Shown piece after piece: positions 61,893-64,000 of a stretch of 64,000 bases of DNA. Both the position numbers and the translations under genes were made by a program. The notes below the pieces were generated by a model. The model saw nothing but the letters and a program-made list of their open reading frames with translations, was not told the origin of the DNA and made no database searches. The DNA lies in assembly GCF_001742225.1 (NCBI RefSeq), contig NZ_CP017076.1, positions 1,534,501-1,598,500 on the forward strand, written 5' to 3'. The DNA is from Novosphingobium resinovorum. Its GTDB lineage: Bacteria > Pseudomonadota > Alphaproteobacteria > Sphingomonadales > Sphingomonadaceae. Position 1 is the stretch's first letter. Every line of letters begins with the position of its first letter.

Positions 61893-62857
61893 GGCTTGCC
61901 GTAGCCGCGCAGGACATCCGCCATCATCGTTTTGAGCGAAGTCGGGCTGGCTGCCATGACATACCAAGCCTGCGGATCGACGAAGACGACATGACCATTT
62001 TTCCAGGCCTTTGTCTGCCGCAGCAAGGGATTGTCGACACTGTCGGCATTGATTGCGGAGCGATGTTCCATCACCGCCGTCCTGTCGATGATATAAAGAA
62101 TATCAGGGTCGGCGGCGCGGATGAACTCGCTCGAAACCGGCTGACCGTGCAGTCCCGCCTCGACCGCCGGGCTCGCGGATTTCACACCCAGCGCCTGGAA
62201 TATGAAACCATAGCGGGAATTGACGCCCAGGGATGCGAAGGCGCCCTGATTATGCATCAGGATCAGGGCACGCTCCGGACGCTTTTCCGTGATCGCGCGT
62301 AGTTTCGCGGCGGCTGCACCAAGTTCGGCGGACTTCTGCCGGGCGAGATCCTCCTTGCCGAAGATGCGGCCCAGCGTGGCGAGATGATCCTGCACGACAC
62401 GAATATGGTCGGCCCCGCTATGCTTGAAATTGACATCGAACTGCACAGTCGGCGCGATCTGGGAAAGCTCCGGATAATGGTTGGCTTGCAGCGGGGTGAT
62501 GAGGATCAGGTCGGGGCGCATGGCATGGACCCGTTCCAGATTGGGCTGCACGATGCTGCCGAGATCTTCGACCTTTGCATCATCGGCATGACCGGCCAGA
62601 AAGGGCGGCACGAAATCCTTGGGCATGCCGCTTACCGGGATGCCCAACTGGTCGAGCATGTCGATCTCGTTCATGTCCAGCGCGGCGACCCGAGTCGGAC
62701 GATGCGGGATAATGGTTGTTCCAAGGCCGTGCTTTACGGAAATCGGACCGGCGTCGGTCGCCGCTGCGTCCTGTCCTTTGCTGGCTGCCGTACCGTTGCA
62801 TGACTGGATAAGCAGCGCCATGGCCGCGACCATGGCGTGGCGGTGAATGCGGATCAT
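61889..62857 (-). CDS. Iron-siderophore ABC transporter substrate-binding lipoprotein, 322 aa
   Basis: Cluster A-8-type binding protein of the FecB/CeuE sort. It has a lipoprotein-like signal peptide (MALLIQSCNGT) and HRPTRVAALDMNEIDMLDQL at the N terminus, EDLGSIVQPNLERVHAMRPD in the first lobe, and GHVVFVDPQAWYVMAASPTS near the end. The two-lobe long-helix organisation fits siderophore- or heme-type ligands. It is coupled to TonB downstream and to the ATPase upstream through overlapping starts. Confidence 0.85.
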   Translation of the reverse strand: MIRIHRHAMVAAMALLIQSCNGTAASKGQDAAATDAGPISVKHGLGTTIIPHRPTRVAALDMNEIDMLDQLGIPVSGMPKDFVPPFLAGHADDAKVEDLGSIVQPNLERVHAMRPDLILITPLQANHYPELSQIAPTVQFDVNFKHSGADHIRVVQDHLATLGRIFGKEDLARQKSAELGAAAAKLRAITEKRPERALILMHNQGAFASLGVNSRYGFIFQALGVKSASPAVEAGLHGQPVSSEFIRAADPDILYIIDRTAVMEHRSAINADSVDNPLLRQTKAWKNGHVVFVDPQAWYVMAASPTSLKTMMADVLRGYGKP

Positions 62858-63628
62858 GCCGTGTCTCCCGAGGGGTTGAAATAGTTGCAGAAAATACCGC
62901 GAAGTGTGTGCACGACCTCGAAATCCAAGTCGTAGAGACTGCGTAGATTGGCTGGCGTCACCATGTCCGCGACGGCGCCGGAGGAATGCAGGTGTCCGTT
63001 CCTGATCGCGATCATGTGATCGGCATGGGCGGCGGCGAAGTTGATGTCGTGAATCACCAGCACGATGGTGCGGCCCTGTTCGTCGCAGAGCCGACGCAGG
63101 GCGCGCATGATCGCTACGCTATGTTTCATGTCGAGATTGTTGAGCGGTTCGTCGAGCAGCAGGCATTCGGTCTGCTGCGCGATCGTCATCGCCAGAAAGG
63201 CCATCTGGCGCTGGCCGCCGCTCAGTTCGTCAACATGGGACCCACGGAGGTGCTCAATCGAAAGGAAAGCCAGGGCGTCGCTTACCGCCGCTTGGTCGGT
63301 AGCCGTCATGGCGCCACGGCTGTGGGGGAAACGTCCAAAACCGACCAGTTCCTCGACCGTCAGGCGCAGATTGAAATCTGGCGACTGGCGTAGTGTAGCA
63401 ACGCGCCGGGCATAGTCGCGCACGGGAATGCCTGCGATCGGCCGGCCGTCGATCAGGATGCGTCCCTGCGTTGGGTCCAGCAGGCGTGCGATCAGCATCA
63501 GCAGGCTGGTCTTGCCCGCGCCATTAGGCCCGATCAGCGCCGTCAGTTTTCCGGTGGGGATCGCAATGTCTATGTCGCGCAGCAGGCTTGTCGCCATAGT
63601 CCTTGCGGACATTCTCGACCCGGATCAT
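62854..63628 (-). CDS. Iron-siderophore ABC transporter ATPase, probable N-terminal frameshift
   Basis: ABC ATPase: Walker A LIGPNGAGKTSLLMLIARL, Q-loop LRQSPDFNLRLTV, signature VDELSGGQRQMAFLAM, Walker B TECLLLDEPLNNLD and H-loop VLVIHDINFAAAHADHM. It belongs to the FecE-like importer group. The true start should be the ATG at 63628, which overlaps the permease stop (ATGA) and gives MIRVENVRKDYGD. One extra base near 63585-63590 (GACAAGCCTGCTG) shifts the frame before LLRDIDIAIPTGK. The in-frame ATG at 63612 would produce a protein lacking the first strand. Confidence 0.8.
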
Positions 63629-64000
63629 GCGAGCCTCCGGCGGTGCGCGACCAGGGCCAGAAAACAGCCACCGCACAGGAGGTTGGCGAGAATGCCGACC
63701 GTGGTGCGGTAGTTGAACAGATGTTCGACCGCCATCTGGGCCATCAGGAACAGGCTGATGGCGATGGCGCAGCCCAGCGGCAGGGTGACGCGATGCCGCG
63801 CGCTTCGGGCGATCGTGTAGCTCATGTTGGCGATGAAGATTCCCGTGAAGGCCGATGGTCCGATCAGGCTGGTGGAGACGGCGACCAGCAGTGCCACCAG
63901 TCCCAGGTGCAGCCGCAGATGGCGGCGATAGTCCACGCCGAGCGCGATGGCCTGATCGCGCCCCAACGCGATGACATCGAGAATGGGCGACAGTTTCAGC
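63625..64000 (-). CDS. Iron-siderophore ABC permease (FecCD family), partial
   Basis: The gene continues beyond the window. The visible C-terminal 124 residues include the coupling-type segment LGRDQAIALGVDYRRHLRLH, membrane helices (LVALLVAVSTSLIGPSAFTG, then LPLGCAIAISLFLMAQMAVE, then TVGILANLLCGGCFLALVAH). This is the usual end of BtuC/FecCD permeases. It overlaps the ATPase start. Confidence 0.85.
   Translation of the reverse strand, partial: LKLSPILDVIALGRDQAIALGVDYRRHLRLHLGLVALLVAVSTSLIGPSAFTGIFIANMSYTIARSARHRVTLPLGCAIAISLFLMAQMAVEHLFNYRTTVGILANLLCGGCFLALVAHRRRLA

Overview
The window looks like a piece of a GC-rich alphaproteobacterial genome, most likely a sphingomonad (Sphingomonas/Sphingobium/Novosphingobium group). 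The reasons are the four TonB-linked uptake loci, very large TonB-dependent receptors with short signal peptides, tightly overlapping ATGA/TGATG gene starts, and many IS5/IS21/IS110-type elements. This taxonomic call is inference from gene content and style; no rRNA or complete tRNA gene was seen.

Layout. (1) 1-15.4 kb: a + strand, tightly overlapping anti-phage-type cassette. It holds the 3' part of a BrxL-like AAA+ protein ending in a MIT_C/phospholipase D-like domain, an AddB-like nuclease, an AddA-like helicase-nuclease, an unknown 404-aa protein, a two-HxK phospholipase D-like protein and a SNF2-type helicase. The phospholipase D-like gene is split by a 2.5-kb IS21-family element with clear terminal repeats and a 6-bp target duplication. 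(2) 15.4-17.1 kb: 51-bp repeats that resemble the 3' end of initiator tRNA, next to a tyrosine integrase; this looks like the edge of a genomic island. (3) 17.3-24.2 kb: small secreted proteins (SNase-like, SH3), an Hsp20 gene, an IHF/HU gene and several gene wrecks (an Hsp20-GroEL chimera, a frameshifted small gene, a DUF3320-helicase/ParB-like chimera). (4) 24.4-27.0 kb: an AAA ATPase plus HNH nuclease pair resembling Septu (PtuAB). (5) 27.2-31.9 kb: a transposase graveyard (IS5-type, IS66-type, IS1182-type pieces) around a LuxR-type regulator and an outer-membrane beta-barrel gene, bracketed by a shared ~65-bp sequence.

(6) 32.2-37.2 kb: a TonB receptor, a phosphatidylinositol-type phospholipase C and a histidine acid phosphatase/phytase in one overlapping operon, probably for acquiring phosphate or inositol from phytate or phosphoinositides. 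(7) 37.3-38.5 kb: a divergent VOC protein/WYL regulator pair. (8) 38.8-46.4 kb: a LysR gene interrupted within its first codons by a complete IS5-family element with TTAG target duplications, a divergent TonB receptor with a perfect hairpin just before its start, and an arylsulfatase whose neighbouring formylglycine-generating-enzyme gene is degraded. (9) 47.2-53.4 kb: a catabolic-looking cluster (phytanoyl-CoA dioxygenase-like, SnoaL-like, GMC oxidoreductase, TonB receptor, TetR). (10) 53.7-57.4 kb: a four-gene overlapping operon (two thymidylate-kinase-like P-loop proteins, a Wzx-like flippase, a CHAD-like protein). (11) 57.7-60.8 kb: a two-component system and an exported endonuclease/exonuclease/phosphatase-family lipoprotein. 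(12) 60.9-64 kb: a siderophore-type ABC importer with its own TonB, running off the end of the window.

The most promising candidate for an undescribed system is the BrxL-MIT_C/AddAB-like/PLD/SNF2 cassette. Its upstream part lies outside the window, so whether a PglZ or BrxC-type gene precedes it cannot be seen. The phosphoinositide/phytate operon and the kinase-kinase-flippase-CHAD operon are the next most interesting.
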